A stretch of DNA of 64,000 bases. Source: Nomia melanderi (Eukaryota > Arthropoda > Insecta > Hymenoptera > Halictidae). Shown in pieces: positions 53,568-64,000 of this stretch. Position 1 is the first letter of the stretch. Every line of letters starts with the position of its first letter. The position numbers and the translations under genes were made by a program. Location: positions 35,373,160 to 35,437,159 of the forward strand of contig NC_134999.1 in NCBI RefSeq assembly GCF_051020985.1. Reading direction: 5' to 3'. Under the pieces are notes generated by a model. It made no database searches, was not told the origin of the DNA, and was given only the letters and a program-made list of their open reading frames with translations.

Positions 53568-54900
53568 CCGCCGCGGAGGATCCTCGAAGGATCTCGGAAG
53601 GGCTCGCGGAGAGTCGGAAACTGTGCTGGCTGGCACACACGAAGTCGAAAGAGGCTTCGCAGGTAATTGCTAGGCCGACGGGTCGATAATGAGCCCTGGC
53701 TTCGGGGAACCGATTACACCCGGCCCAAGCCAAAAGCAAAGCCAGAGCCGAGAACCAGAGAAGAAGGGAGGAGAACGGAGGGAGAAAGTTCAGAAGAAGG
53801 GAACGAAAGGACGACCGAGGAGGGCGAGTTCCTACGCCGCTCCGGAGAGGTCTCCTCGGATCTTCCGTGGAGCAACGCGCCGCGTCCGTCGATAATCCGC
53901 TCGAGAGTCTTCGAAATCTCGATAATCCGCCGCGTTTCGACGCGACGATGAATGTTTCCTAAGCGTCCCCTCGGTTTAATAACACCGTGTTCCACGCTTC
54001 TGGTTCTCCCTTCGATCAGGACAAAAACCGCGGAACTGCGATCGAAGGAAATCGAGCGGCGAACTCCGTTAACCGTAGAACGATACCGAGACGCGTTATC
54101 ATAGCTCCAATTGCGTCCTAACGGAACGAGCGTAACGGTTTACGGATAGTCCGCGAATAAAGGGTAGAGGAAAAAAGAATCGCGGATAACCGGCGTTGCG
54201 AGGAGCGGGGAAAAATGATGCGGATCCATTCTGTCGGGAACGAGGGGAAAAGATCGCGGTTAATTGCTAAATTATCAGCGACAAGCTGTCGATGAGAGTA
54301 GAACGGCCGCGGGGCGAACGAGAGAGAGACGCAGAAGGCGGAGGGAGCGGGGATGAACGATCGGTTCTTCCTGTAGCGTGCGATGAAACCTGCCTAGATC
54401 TCTCGCTACCGGGATGAGAGGTAGGTGATCTAATTTCCCGCGCAGTCGTGCAGAAAATGATCCAGCCCGCGATTACGAAACGGCTTCCAGTCTTCGCCGG
54501 GGGCAACCGAGGCGCCGTTTTTACCGCTCTCTTTTCGTTTCCATGTAACGCGTGTAATAATCGCGCCGCTAACGCTGTCCGCTTCCCGTGGAACGAGCCG
54601 CGACCGTTCCAACTACGCGCGGAAAATCATTTGCCGAACCGGTGCTCGCACCCGTGTCCGAGGCGATACGGCGCGGTCGCTCGATCGCGATAGGAACGCC
54701 TCGCGTTTCGCGATCCACCGGCCTCTGCTCTCCTCCGAATCCCGGCGTCGACTTCCTCCGCGGATTCCCCCGTGGCTTCCTCGCTCGTCGATGATCCGAC
54801 GACTACATGGAATCGGCGTTCGAAGGAGCGACGCGGATCGGCGCGTCGCCAGCGAAAAGAACCGTATTCATTTCTTACACGCGAAACGACCGCGGTACCG

Positions 54901-54930
54901 AGGCGAGGCGAGGCGAGGCGAGGCGAGGCG
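54901..54930. repeat. AGGCG pentanucleotide repeat, six units
   Basis: Six perfect units. Confidence 0.95.
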
Positions 54931-56270
54931 AAGCGGCGCGGCATTGCTCCTTCGTGGCCTCGAGGGCCGCTGGTCCCGCAATTAACATAATGAGGTAGAA
55001 AACGTAGATATTAGCGCGAGGTTAGTTAATAGTGCACTTATCTGGACGAACGTAAATAGTTGGTGGTCGGTCGGGTCTCGCGCACCGCGGGGAAATTTCT
55101 TCTCTCGCGGCGCTCGCCCCGTCCGTCGTCGTCCCTCTCCTTTTCCTCCGTCGCTCGGACGCAACGGCTTCGAGGGTACGGCCGTAAATCAAAAGTGACA
55201 GAATCGGACACTCATCTGCATAATCTGCTTATTTTATTCCGCGCACGTGCTCTTGTCGGGCCGTAAATGTTCGGAGGCTCGTTTGCTCCGAACAAATTAT
55301 TAATCGCGAACATAATTCTAGAAGCTGGGCCGGCGGTAGTCGCGCCGCGGAACCTCTCCGCCGATTTTAATTAAAAATGATATCTTAATCAAATTGAGCC
55401 GCCGAACCTCGATAAGGAAACGGTTTCTCCTCTCGACGATGGGAAAGCTGCTCGAACGGAACATCGTTCGGACGTCGGATTCGCCGTCCGAGCGTGTTCG
55501 CGCCGGTCGCGGCTGTTGCGATGCTCCGTTTCTCTTTTTTCGATAACGGGCCCCGAAACAGGCCGCGCCGTCGCCGTTAAACAAGGGGACTCGATGTCTT
55601 TATCCCGCGCGGCGCGCGTTGCATAATCCGCAACAGCTGCAACGGCCGCTCGTGGTCGCGGGATCGGTCTTATCTGGCGCTACGATTTCTCGGCCGGTGG
55701 GCAATCGCGTTTAGAAGATTGCCGGGCGAAACGGTCTCCGCCGGGGAATCGTGGATGCAACGGTGTCGCCGGTGTTCGCGGCCTGTTCGGGCGGGAGGTG
55801 GCAATTTGCAGGTGCAAAGTTCACGCGACGCTCCGGGTAAACCGCTAATGAGGGTTCCAGCCGTGCGGGTACGTACGTGTGCGCGACGCGTGTAGATTTT
55901 CTGGGGGGAGACAGGTTAATTGGATCCGCTGGCCGGCCGGTATTATGCCGTGCTTTTTCGTGTCCGTTCCATTCTATGACTCCCGTCAGCCTCGGACAAT
56001 GTAACGCCAACAGTTATTCAGAGCGACGCGGCTGTTCCTGTCGAAGACTTTCAAAGTTGCCGGCCTTGTTTTCACAATTAACGACGGGCGGACACGAGAC
56101 GCGTACGGGGCGTAGGGTAAGGTTCACTCGAGTCGTACCCCATAGGAGACACAGTGTATAGGCTCCGAGATATATTAAACAAGCGATTGCTTGATTCGAA
56201 ACTAACGTTGGCACTGTTCATTTCAACCGAGTGCGATCTGATGCTCTCACGTGCAATGAACATACCTTAA

Positions 56271-56432
56271 CCCTTTGCACTCGGAAGTCTCTCACTAGAC
56301 TTAACATTTTTTGACGAAGGATATTCCTTGAAACTCGAAGGTAAATCACAAGTACATTCAACGTTAAATATCAGATTTTATAGTTTCACCGTCGAATGAA
56401 ATGGTGACTGAGTCGCCTCAGAGTGCAATAGG
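56271..56432. mobile_element. TTAA-flanked MITE with 15-bp terminal inverted repeats
   Basis: CCCTTTGCACTCGGA at 56271-56285 is matched, with three differences, by TCAGAGTGCAATAGG inverted at 56418-56432. Perfect TTAA target duplications flank it at 56267-56270 and 56433-56436. A 6-bp hairpin, AAGTCT-CTCACT-AGACTT (56285-56302), sits just inside the left repeat. At 162 bp with no coding capacity it is a piggyBac-like MITE that shares the TTAACCCTTTGC start with the element at 4002. Confidence 0.85.
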
Positions 56433-56436
56433 TTAA

Positions 56437-57974
56437 TATACCAAGATCGATACGACTGACTCGATCTCCTTCAGCCGAAGTCGCGCCTACGGACAGAATC
56501 GAAGGAAAACTATCGCGAGATCGAGATTTCGAGAAGCGACTCCAGGAGGGTCCTTCGGAAACCTGCGGCCATCGGTTGCCGCGAGTCGAAAACCGGAGCC
56601 AGTAACCACGGGTACCCTTCTCCTTGCTCGTTTCTTTTTCCTGTCGGACTTAGACATCCCTAGTGGCGCCTCTCTCAGGATATAAATTAATTAGATTTGT
56701 GTGGAGGTGTGTCCGCGGAGTGCCGGCACCGTGTTTCTTGCCCTTCGACCGTCTGCCCCGGCGCGTTTCAACTCGGCCGAATGGCCTACTCTCCTCCGCT
56801 ACCTACAGACAGTTCCACAAGCTCGAAATCGGCCGGTTTCCGCGCTCCGCGGGATCAAGATAGCATCCCTTTCGACGCGTAGCTTCAAAGTTTCCACTCG
56901 GCCGTTCCACGCCGCGGCGGCTCCGTGGCGCGCGCAGCGCGTGCTACACGGATCGCAAAAAGAAGGCACAGCCTTTTTCCGCGGGAAACCGTAAAAAGTG
57001 CGCATTCGCCGGGGGTAATTATCATAAATTCGACGCGATAAGCTCGTTTAATTAGAGACACGGCCGGGCAGGCGCGTTGCGTGTACCGTCCGCGACGAAC
57101 ATTTATTAGAAACACGGCGCAGCACCTTTGGAACGGCTTGTACACGTCCGCAGGTAGGTCTGCGCATAACGCATGATGTATGGTGGGCGTGAAACGGGCG
57201 TAGCAACATAGTAACGTTTACTATATCGGCCACAACTGTCTACCAGCGCTCTCGACGAGTTCGTGCGACCGGATTGTGGTTCTAGGATTAGCTACAGGCC
57301 TTTTCGATATCGATCTCCGACCGGACGAGTCAATTTTACGAGATCTCCCATCGAATAAGAAGGCCGGGACAACTCGACCGAAGGGAGAAGTGTAGGAAAT
57401 CGTCGACGGTCCTCCCGCGTCGAGTTCCCGTGCGTTTCCCTGCCTCTACAATCGACTATCGTCCAGCCGTACCATCACCCTTCTTCGCGTTCAACTATTA
57501 AAACACCTGGGTACGTTAACGGCGTTATTGCTCTCGCGTCTTCCCTCCCATGATCGAGCGCTAGACTTTCCGGTTATCCTTCGCTCGTTGCTACGCTTCG
57601 CTTAGACTCTAGATAACGACGAAATGCGCTGTGAACGCAAAGTGAACCGAATCAGGCTCGCGTCGCTATCTTTTCGCGCGAGAAACGTGGACGGCCAGGG
57701 GGCGGCCCATGGCGAATCGCAATGGAGTATCCGGGCAGGCGGAAACTCCGTGTTACACGCAATTCCGTGTGTAGCGGGATTCCTATAAAAGCTGGGAAAA
57801 CGCGGACTCCAGGACGCTAAACGAACGATGGACGCGACGTTTCCCTCGAATCGCTCCCTTCGCAAAGCTTGATTCGCCGACGAGACGGATATACGCGTCG
57901 GTCGCGAAGAGAGGAAACTCGGCGTCGAAAGCGTGACAATAGCGCGCACGGATTTCAGAGAGGGAAAAACTTAC
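56437..57974. other. Intergenic DNA
   Basis: CpG-rich sequence without a supported gene, between the right MITE and the weak exon candidate at 57975-58175. Nothing else is resolved here. Confidence 0.5.
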
Positions 57975-58175
57975 GTTTATGTTACCGAGATGGGTCGGAG
58001 GGCTGACACCTCGGCGGCCTCCGCCGCCTCCAACATCCGCGTCCAGCTTGCCGGCTCGATCGATCTCGTGGATCTCGAAAATTGCGCTGCACGTTCCGAA
58101 GGCGGGCACGGGAAGGAGGCTCGAGCAGCGCTGTTCGATCCTCAGAACAGTCTGTCCGAACACCGCGGTCCGCAC
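57975..58175 (-). CDS. Weak candidate first exon (67 codons) ending at a strong donor
   Basis: A minus-strand open stretch from the ATG at 58175 runs 67 codons, contains IFEIHEIDRAGKLDADV and a five-Gly run, and ends THLGNIN at AAC|GTAAGTTTTT, a strong phase-0 donor. A TTCAGTG initiator-like sequence lies just upstream near 58182-58176. It may equally be a noncoding 5' exon or chance. No homolog is recognised and no acceptor was paired with it. Confidence 0.2.
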
Positions 58176-58700
58176 TGAACAAGCACAGACACTGTGTCAC
58201 AGGTTTCGCTCGGTGTCCTGACGACGAGGTTCAGAAACATTCTTTACGCGATGCGCGCCGTTGTCGTTCCCCGTCTTATCGAGTTCGAGCGACGAGTGAA
58301 CGGGTCCCGAGGAGATTCTGTGCGAGAGGGAATCAAGGAGTATCGAGGAGGGCGAGAGAAGCGCGCCAATTCCAGAGGGCTCTAGAGGGTACCGGAGGGC
58401 ACCGGTCGGCGTGGCACAGCTGACGAGGCCGAGGAAATCTCTCAGGAGGTACACACCGGTCCGTGGGCAGCACTGGTTCGCGACCAGGACACAGAATTCC
58501 GGGGGGATCGTGCTGGGATCGCGGGGCCGCGGCGCGGGCAGCCGTCGTGCACAAACGTGGCGTGTTCGCGTGGACTTTCAGCCTGTCCGGTGTCCGTCGA
58601 CATGTCGCGAGTGCCGAGCAAAACGGCCGGAGCCCTCGTCGCGATTCGCGTTTCGCGTGTCGGATGCGAGAAGGCGCGAGAAGGGTGAACGGGGAGGCAG

Positions 58701-59090
58701 CGGCGGTGGTGGTGGTGGCGGCGGCGGCGGTGGTGGTGGTGGTGGTTTCGGAGGTGATCCGTGAGAGATCGTGGCTCGCCGCGCGCGAAAATCGCGAACG
58801 GTTCGGCGTGTTAGGACTCCGAGACCGGTCTCCGGCCGATCGGTGGCATGCGCGCCGGCGACCTGCGAACCTGTTCGCCGATTTCTCGGCTCTACGGAGA
58901 CGTCGGCGCGTGTGGTACGCACGTCCGGATGGTCACGCCGGAGGTTCGTGCATTCACGGGCGTGGACGGCGGCGACGGGAACGACGGCGACCACAAAGAC
59001 GCAGACGACAACGACGGCGACGACGTAGAAGGCGAAAGCGAAGGCGACCACGACGAGTCGGCGTGTTGCGTATCCGCCTGAAGGGCCGTC
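58701..59090. repeat. Trinucleotide-periodic block (GGT/GGC, then GAC/GGC)
   Basis: A GGT/GGC repeat at 58701-58746 is followed, from about 58960 to 59060, by GAC/GGC/AAC triplets that read as an acidic Asp/Gly tract in one frame, an Arg tract in another, and Ser/Pro- or Val-rich tracts on the other strand. No frame has an upstream domain, so it is treated as repeat-derived. Confidence 0.6.
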
Positions 59091-59176
59091 CGTCGCAGAC
59101 GCATGCTCGCGGCACGTTGCAGCCTCTCGCACTGACCGCGCGTAACACGTAAGAGAGAGCCGTGCACTGTGCACTT

Positions 59177-59273
59177 GTCTCTCTCTCTGTCTCTCTCTGT
59201 CTTTCTCGCTCTCCTTCCCTTTCTCCCTTGCACGCGCTCGTTCTCTCTCTCCCTCTCTCTGTTTGTCTCTCTA

Positions 59274-59318
<45 letters not shown>

Positions 59319-59336
59319 TTCTCCCTCCCCGTCCCT
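59177..59336. repeat. CT-rich simple repeat
   Basis: About 160 bases of TCTC units with TGTC and TATC interruptions, ending in CCTCCCC. It lies about 1.3 kb past the probable 3' end of the buttonhead transcript. Confidence 0.9.
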
Positions 59337-59339
59337 CAG

Positions 59340-60600
59340 CCGAGCGTTTAATCAAAGCGGTTCGCGTCGGTCGTGGTACCCGGCGCGGGTGATTCGTTCT
59401 GTTCGCGCGATCGGCGCGTGGTCCGTCGTCTCCCCGTGGCGGCGGTGGCTACGTACTCGGTGCACTCGAAACGCGGCGAACGGGAGACATCGAGTAGTCC
59501 CCGTCGCTCTGTCGACTCTCTTTGAATCTCTTGCGCACTAACTTCGTGGCTATCCGCGGTACTCGAACGGGGAACGTTGAACGCGAGCCTGGAATTGCCC
59601 TGGCGCCACCCCTCCTCCCTTCCGCCGCTCCCGCCCTGCCAGCCCATCCACCTGATCGTCTTCCAGCGTGAATACGAGCCACAACACGGGGCTTGTGCTG
59701 CCTCCTCCGCCTCGTCCCTCCCTATTTTTCCCTATAATTTGCTCCGCGGCTGGCTCTTTTTGTTTTATTCGGTTTTCGTACCCCCTCCCCTCTCCATTAC
59801 GCGCGGCCCCACCGAGCCGCGTCGCTCTCGTGCCTTCTTTCCCGTCTCCTCGATCGTCTCCCTTTCTCCGGTTGCCATCTAGCTTCCCCTCTGCCTGTGT
59901 CTTCGCATCTACCCGTCCGCCTGTCTGCCTCTATCCTTGCGTCTGACCTGTCTGCCTCTACCTCTACGCGCCAGCCATGAATCCTTGCCGGGGCTACGGG
60001 GCTACAGCGCGCCGCCCCCTTAATGGGGCTACGCGGGCTTTTTCCATTCACCGTGCAGCCATCTCTTGGCGGGAATACGAATGAAACGGCCCGTCACAGT
60101 GCCGTACCCGATTCACGAATTTCCCCTCGGCAGCGACAGCAATTTCGTATCCTTCCACATACAACGGAGGGATCGCCGCGAGAGAACGATCCTCGCGTCG
60201 AGGAGAGATTCCCGGTGTCGGTTCGGGTCCTTGGAAAATCCTTCGTTCGCGTTCGGACGGATGGAATTAGGATTTCTCGGGGTAGTTCCCCGTGGAACGA
60301 TAGTTTCCTTTCTCCTCGGAGATAGAAACACCTGCCAGGTAGGAAATCATCGCGACGGACTGGATTCTCGAGTACCCCGGTCGCATTGTGCCGCTTGGGC
60401 GGGACTCACGACGTATCGTATGACAGGAAGACGTCGGGGAGGAAGAACCTGATATACGACAAGGGGATGATTCGTTATTATGTGAATTTTCACGGTAAAT
60501 CTATTCTACGCTCCGTACAAAATCCCCGTCACACCTATCGGCCCTCGATCCCCTCGGGTTCGGAGTAACAAAGAACGAGACGGAATCGTTGGTGATAACT
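59340..60600. other. Intergenic DNA downstream of buttonhead
   Basis: C/T-rich at the left (59590-59960) and mixed composition to the right. No supported gene or RNA. Confidence 0.5.
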
Positions 60601-60625
60601 TTTAATTTCGATTATATAATTTAAT
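60601..60625 (-). terminator. Probable polyadenylation signals of the buttonhead gene
   Basis: On the minus strand two ATTAAA hexamers occur at 60625-60620 and 60606-60601, about 160-180 bases after the stop codon, inside an AT-rich 3' UTR. A T/G-containing stretch follows at lower coordinates. No AATAAA was seen nearby. ATTAAA is the common second-choice signal in animals. Confidence 0.5.
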
Positions 60626-60671
60626 TACATAATCACGTCCAAGGCTAGAACATAATTTACAAAAATATATA

Positions 60672-60698
60672 TATATACATATTTCTCTGCTATGTACA
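60672..60698 (-). promoter_or_regulatory. Two Pumilio-type motifs in the buttonhead 3' UTR
   Basis: On the minus strand TGTACATA (60698-60691) and TGTATATA (60679-60672) both match the UGUANAUA consensus bound by Pumilio-family proteins. They lie about 85-110 bases after the TGA stop. The second overlaps a short AT repeat, which raises the chance of a coincidental match. Confidence 0.4.
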
Positions 60699-60782
60699 AT
60701 AATTACAATAGGGACGACGAGGGTAGCAGGAACTATCGACGGCTCGATCCTTCACAGAGACGACCTCTGCGCCGAGCATTCT

Positions 60783-61921
60783 TCAAATCATCGTGTACTG
60801 TCCGCCGATCGACGGCGGATACGCGATCTGCGTGGTCACCGCGGGCACAGAGTTCTCCTTGTTCGATTCCTTTTTGCTCGTCGAGTTCCTTCTCTTCTGG
60901 TTCTCGTGGGTTTTCACGTGTTTCGTCAGATGGTCGCTCCTCATGAATCTCTTCCCGCAGGTCGGGCAGGCGAACCTCTTCTCGCCGGTGTGGGTGCGAA
61001 GGTGACGCTGCAGCTCGTCGCTCCTGGTGAACCTCTTGCCGCAGAAGAGCCAGTTGCAGACGAACGGTCGTTCGCCGGTGTGCCACCTGAGATGAGCTTT
61101 CAGATGAGAGGTCTTGCCGTACACTTTGCCGCAGCCGGGCACGTGGCATACGTGTTGCCGTTTCCCGTCGACGCCCAACTGCGCACCGCTGTCCGTTTGG
61201 CAGTTCGGACACCGGCATCTCGTACACTTTCTGCCGGACTTGCCCGGTTCCTCCGCGGTTAACAGGCGATGCTCCGCCGGCGGCGTCAACGGCCATTGGT
61301 AATGGCCGGTGTGCTCCTGGGGACTCGGCGAAAGTTCCGGCGGGCTCGGCGGCATCGGATAGTGCTGAATCCCCGGTATCGGCGCGAGCTGGGGCTGGGC
61401 CAGATGCGTCTGAGTGGTCCACGAGGCAGTGCTGGTCGGCACGGCCGGCATCGTGTACGCCGGTGGCGTCAGCGGCTCGGTCATTTGACTGTGACTCGTG
61501 CTGCCGGGGTACCAGTAGCAGCTCGACTGGCTGGCCTGGAGATGATGATGACCGCTCAGCGTCGGATTGTAGGGCTGATAATGAATGCTCGGTCCTCCGT
61601 AATCCATCGCGGACGGCATCGGCATCGGCAGGCTGGACATCGGCGTCACGCCAGGCATCGGCGACATCGTCGGCATGCATATCTACAATTTGCGAAGAAA
61701 ACATTAAGTTACTTATCACCGGCGATCTCGGAATCTAACGGACCAACCCTACTCGATATCTAACGTTCCTCCTTCGCACGGAAGGCTCGCGGAATGATAA
61801 GGAAACGATCACTTGTCAGAAAAGGAATCGCGACGCTGGGATATCTCTTGCGGACTCTCGACTATGTACGATCTGTGGCGTGACATTAACGAACCTGTTG
61901 ATACTGCATCACTTGTGCCAT
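60783..61921 (-). CDS. btd: Buttonhead/Sp5-type zinc-finger transcription factor, two coding exons
   Basis: Nuclear DNA-binding regulator of the Sp family, expected to bind GC/GT boxes. I join exon 1 (61895-61921, nine codons, MAQVMQYQQ) to exon 2 (61682 down to 60783) in phase 0, giving about 308 residues. The intron, 61683-61894, has donor CAG|GTTCGT, acceptor TTGTAG|ATATGC and a CTTAAT branch-like site. The N-terminal half is rich in Pro, Ser, Met, His and Tyr and has no recognisable SP box. The Btd box, CTRCRCPNC, is at about 162-170. Three C2H2 fingers follow: C188/C193/H206/H210, C218/C223/H236/H240 and C248/C251/H264/H268, with recognition helices KTSHLKA, RSDELQR and RSDHLTK. The HVCHVPGC and CGKRFMRSDHL wording fits Sp5/buttonhead better than Sp6-9. 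A Lys/Asn/Ser tail ends at a TGA. If the short exon is wrong, translation could begin at the Met at 61676. The family call is secure; exon 1 is an inference. Confidence 0.93.
61683..61894 (-). other. Intron of the buttonhead gene
   Basis: A 212-base intron inferred from a GT at 61894-61893 after a CAG and an AG at 61684-61683 after a pyrimidine-rich tract ending TTGTAG. A CTTAAT branch-like motif lies about 20 bases before the acceptor. The splice joins the two coding exons in phase 0 without a stop. The donor GTTCGT is weaker than consensus, so an RNA read across the junction would settle it. Confidence 0.65.
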
Positions 61922-62116
61922 CACTTCACTTCTGGTCCGATCACAATCCTTTCGTTGGCCACTAATTATTCGTTCGCGTGTGCGAGCCGAGTTGCCCACT
62001 GGCACGTGTGCGCGAACGGAACGGAATTAGAGAAGTAATCCTGCTTGATCTTGATCACACCGATAGTAGTAGCCCGGAACGGGACGGCGGACGGAGTCGA
62101 AACGCGAAAACGAATA

Positions 62117-62154
62117 TGATGACGGAGACGGAGACGGAGACGAAGACTATATAT
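62117..62154 (-). promoter_or_regulatory. TATA-like core promoter of the buttonhead gene
   Basis: Read on the minus strand, ATATATAG covers 62154-62147. Initiator-like TCATCAT/TCATATT sequences sit 33-36 bases downstream, at about 62120-62117. That would give a 5' UTR of roughly 200 bases before the ATG at 61921. The segment between TATA and initiator is a CTCCGT repeat (GACGGA on the plus strand, 62121-62142). Placement is by motif and spacing only. Confidence 0.4.
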
Positions 62155-62159
62155 CGATA

Positions 62160-64000
62160 GGAAAGACCCGAGTGCGGATCGGAGCGTGCGCGGCTCCGAG
62201 CGTTCGCCAGATAATTGCTGGTTGCCGACCGTGTCGCCTCGGTTTTAATAACCGAGTGGACAAGGAACTGACGAAGAAGGGAGGAGGCTGAATGCCCTGC
62301 CGGTTCCTCTATGGAGGAGGGGATAGACCCCAGTGAATCCTGTCGACTGGTGCGCATGCGTCCTCCCCTCCATCGGCTCATAAATCAACCCTGCGTTCCG
62401 AGGATAGAGGATAGAGGATCGAGGCTACGCACCTTTTGTGGTCGTCCCTGGGGGCTGCCTCATGCCATCGAGGAAAGCCTTCGTCAATTCTACGGTACTG
62501 CTCTCCCGAGAGCATCCACGGTTTTTACAAATGGCCATCTTTTACGAGCGGCGCGTACGATTGTTCCTTTCTTTAATCGGGATCGAGCGAGACCGCCGCG
62601 CGTGCTTTCAACCCTATTACCAACTTTCCATCGGCGTCTATCGTTTCTCCGGCGACCTCTTCACCTTTTCGGAAACGAGGTTTTTCGGTAGGAGCCAAAG
62701 GGTTTTTTTCGGTCGACTCCGTATACACCGATGAGATTCGAATAGATTGGGGATCGAATCGAGGAGCGCATTAAACGAAATAGTATCCCGGGGATACTCC
62801 GAGCGTCGAGCTATATAATATCGAACTAAAATTGAATGGTTCTCGTGGAGATTAAAAGAATTGTAACAAACGCACTCACGGCTCGAAGGTTCGACGGTGA
62901 GGGAGAGGGGGGAGGGGAGCGTTAGGCTCCGCTTCGATTTCTCGTCAGGATTCGTTTTCCTTAATTGCCGTGCGCCCTTCTCGTTTTGCTTCGTCAAGAA
63001 ACGATCCGGCGGATGCGTAACGACAGGATGTTTGTTGAATTTGCCCGAAATTTCGCCGCGACGCGAAAACTTTTTTGCGTGTCGCGCCGTTCGAACGGCG
63101 ATCGACCGCCGAGCAGAATCATCGTTTCACGATTCGACCGCCCAAGATTCGAGACGCCGGTCGACCCGGTAGGCAATAATTATCGGTAGAAACGTCGTAA
63201 CCTGCAGGAGGAATAAGCTTAATCGTTCGGGTTTAATTGGTGGATAAGACATTCGAGTTTAATTAGCGGTCCTGGGAGCCCGTGACGGCCCACTTCGAAT
63301 CGCGGACGCTAGGCGTCCGCGCTCCCCGTCTATTCGCGCCGGCATAATTACACGATAACGAATTGTGGGAGTTACGTTTTGCCTTGCGTGAAACAATTAC
63401 GGCTAATGCACTCGAAAAAGTCATCCACCCTTTCTAACGTTGCACCCGTCGCTCTCGGGCGGCTCCTCGTCTCGCCGACAATTGAAACTCACAGCGTCGA
63501 GGACCGTGGACGTCTTGCGAGAGGATCCCTCGCGCGAGTCGGGAGAGAGGAGAAAAAAAGACGTCGATGAATCCGGTGAATGCGGAAGCTAAACGATGCC
63601 CGGAACCCGGCGGAAGGCGTCGACGCCGAATTTTCACGGTGTTTAGAGGTCTTTTCATCGGTAACAGGAGGCGGGCGGAATTTGCAAAGACGTATCAAAG
63701 CGTGGAAAGGCCCGCGACGGTCGGCCCGGTACACGGAAGCACGTGATAACGGGCACCGGCTTCCCAAGGTTCTCGGTACGCTTTATGCCGTACGTCGCGC
63801 CGTAAATTCATAAAAGAGACTCCTGGTCCACCGCGCTGCATGGGAGAGCAGTTACAATGCGTCCGGCCGAGTCGGGACCGAGAAGTTCGCAGCCTCCACA
63901 AAGTCTCGGTTTATGGTGGCTGTAAAGCGATCATTGGCAGGACGAGGTGACGACACTTTCGTGCTACCGATCCGTACCAGATAGGCACCATTATTGCGCC
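62160..64000. other. Upstream region of buttonhead
   Basis: No supported gene. A 7-bp AGGATAG repeat lies at 62400-62421. It probably contains proximal regulatory DNA of the leftward buttonhead gene, but no specific site beyond the TATA-like box could be defended. Confidence 0.5.

Larger units (their letters stand above)
47834..56266. other. Gene-poor intergenic DNA
   Basis: No supported gene. Simple repeats include GGC (50564-50581), a GCGCCGCACC-type array (50879-50913), GAA (51364-51411), GGCC (52516-52535), CT (53525-53567) and AGGCG (54901-54930). Strong donor-like sites on the minus strand at 50602 and 51467 lack a convincing coding exon before them. A plus-strand frame at 49277-49555 is unusually acidic at its start but has no recognisable domain. 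Confidence 0.5.

Noticed and set aside
60733..61719. 328-codon minus-strand frame overlapping buttonhead
   Set aside because: It is a shifted shadow of the zinc-finger exon. The other frame carries the intact Btd box and fingers.
61269..61763. 164-codon plus-strand frame
   Set aside because: Antisense to the buttonhead coding exon, Arg-rich, with no domain.
1..64000. CRISPR arrays, operons, phage or defence systems
   Set aside because: No direct-repeat/spacer arrays and no bacterial gene organisation; the DNA is eukaryotic.

Overview
The window looks like nuclear DNA of an insect, most likely a hymenopteran with GC-rich, strongly CpG-rich intergenic DNA, such as a non-Apis bee. The reasons are abundant CpG, no bacterial gene packing, an insect-type Sp-family zinc-finger gene with a short intron, a decayed Tc1-type transposase, and small TTAA-flanked inverted-repeat elements. 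The lineage call is an inference from composition and the one clear gene. No bacterial, CRISPR, rRNA or tRNA features were seen.

Only one gene is secure: a buttonhead/Sp5-type transcription factor on the minus strand near the right end. Its coding exons are 61895-61921 and 60783-61682. It has a TATA-like promoter near 62150 and an AT-rich 3' UTR with Pumilio-type motifs and ATTAAA signals near 60600-60625. It carries the Btd box and three C2H2 fingers of the Sp family and should act as a nuclear regulator binding GC boxes.

The 60 kb downstream of it (coordinates 1-60600) is gene-poor. Two short minus-strand open stretches that end at good splice donors (13144-13270 and 7546-7632) look like real but unassigned exons, possibly alternative first exons of a gene that leaves the left edge. 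A weaker one lies at 57975-58175. The other long open frames are Arg/Ser/Pro-rich and look like GC-driven chance frames.

Mobile DNA is limited to AT-rich islands: 3505-4204, which ends in a TTAA-type MITE; 34394-35640, which holds a broken Tc1-like transposase, a 21-bp minisatellite and a 41-bp tandem duplication; and a second TTAA-type MITE at 56271-56432. Simple repeats are frequent (CT, CTT, CCT, CGG, TTCG/CGAA, ATT, poly-C). A few blocks with visibly fewer CpG or clustered TAATTA motifs are possible enhancers, which would fit a developmental regulator next to a gene desert, but sequence alone does not prove this.
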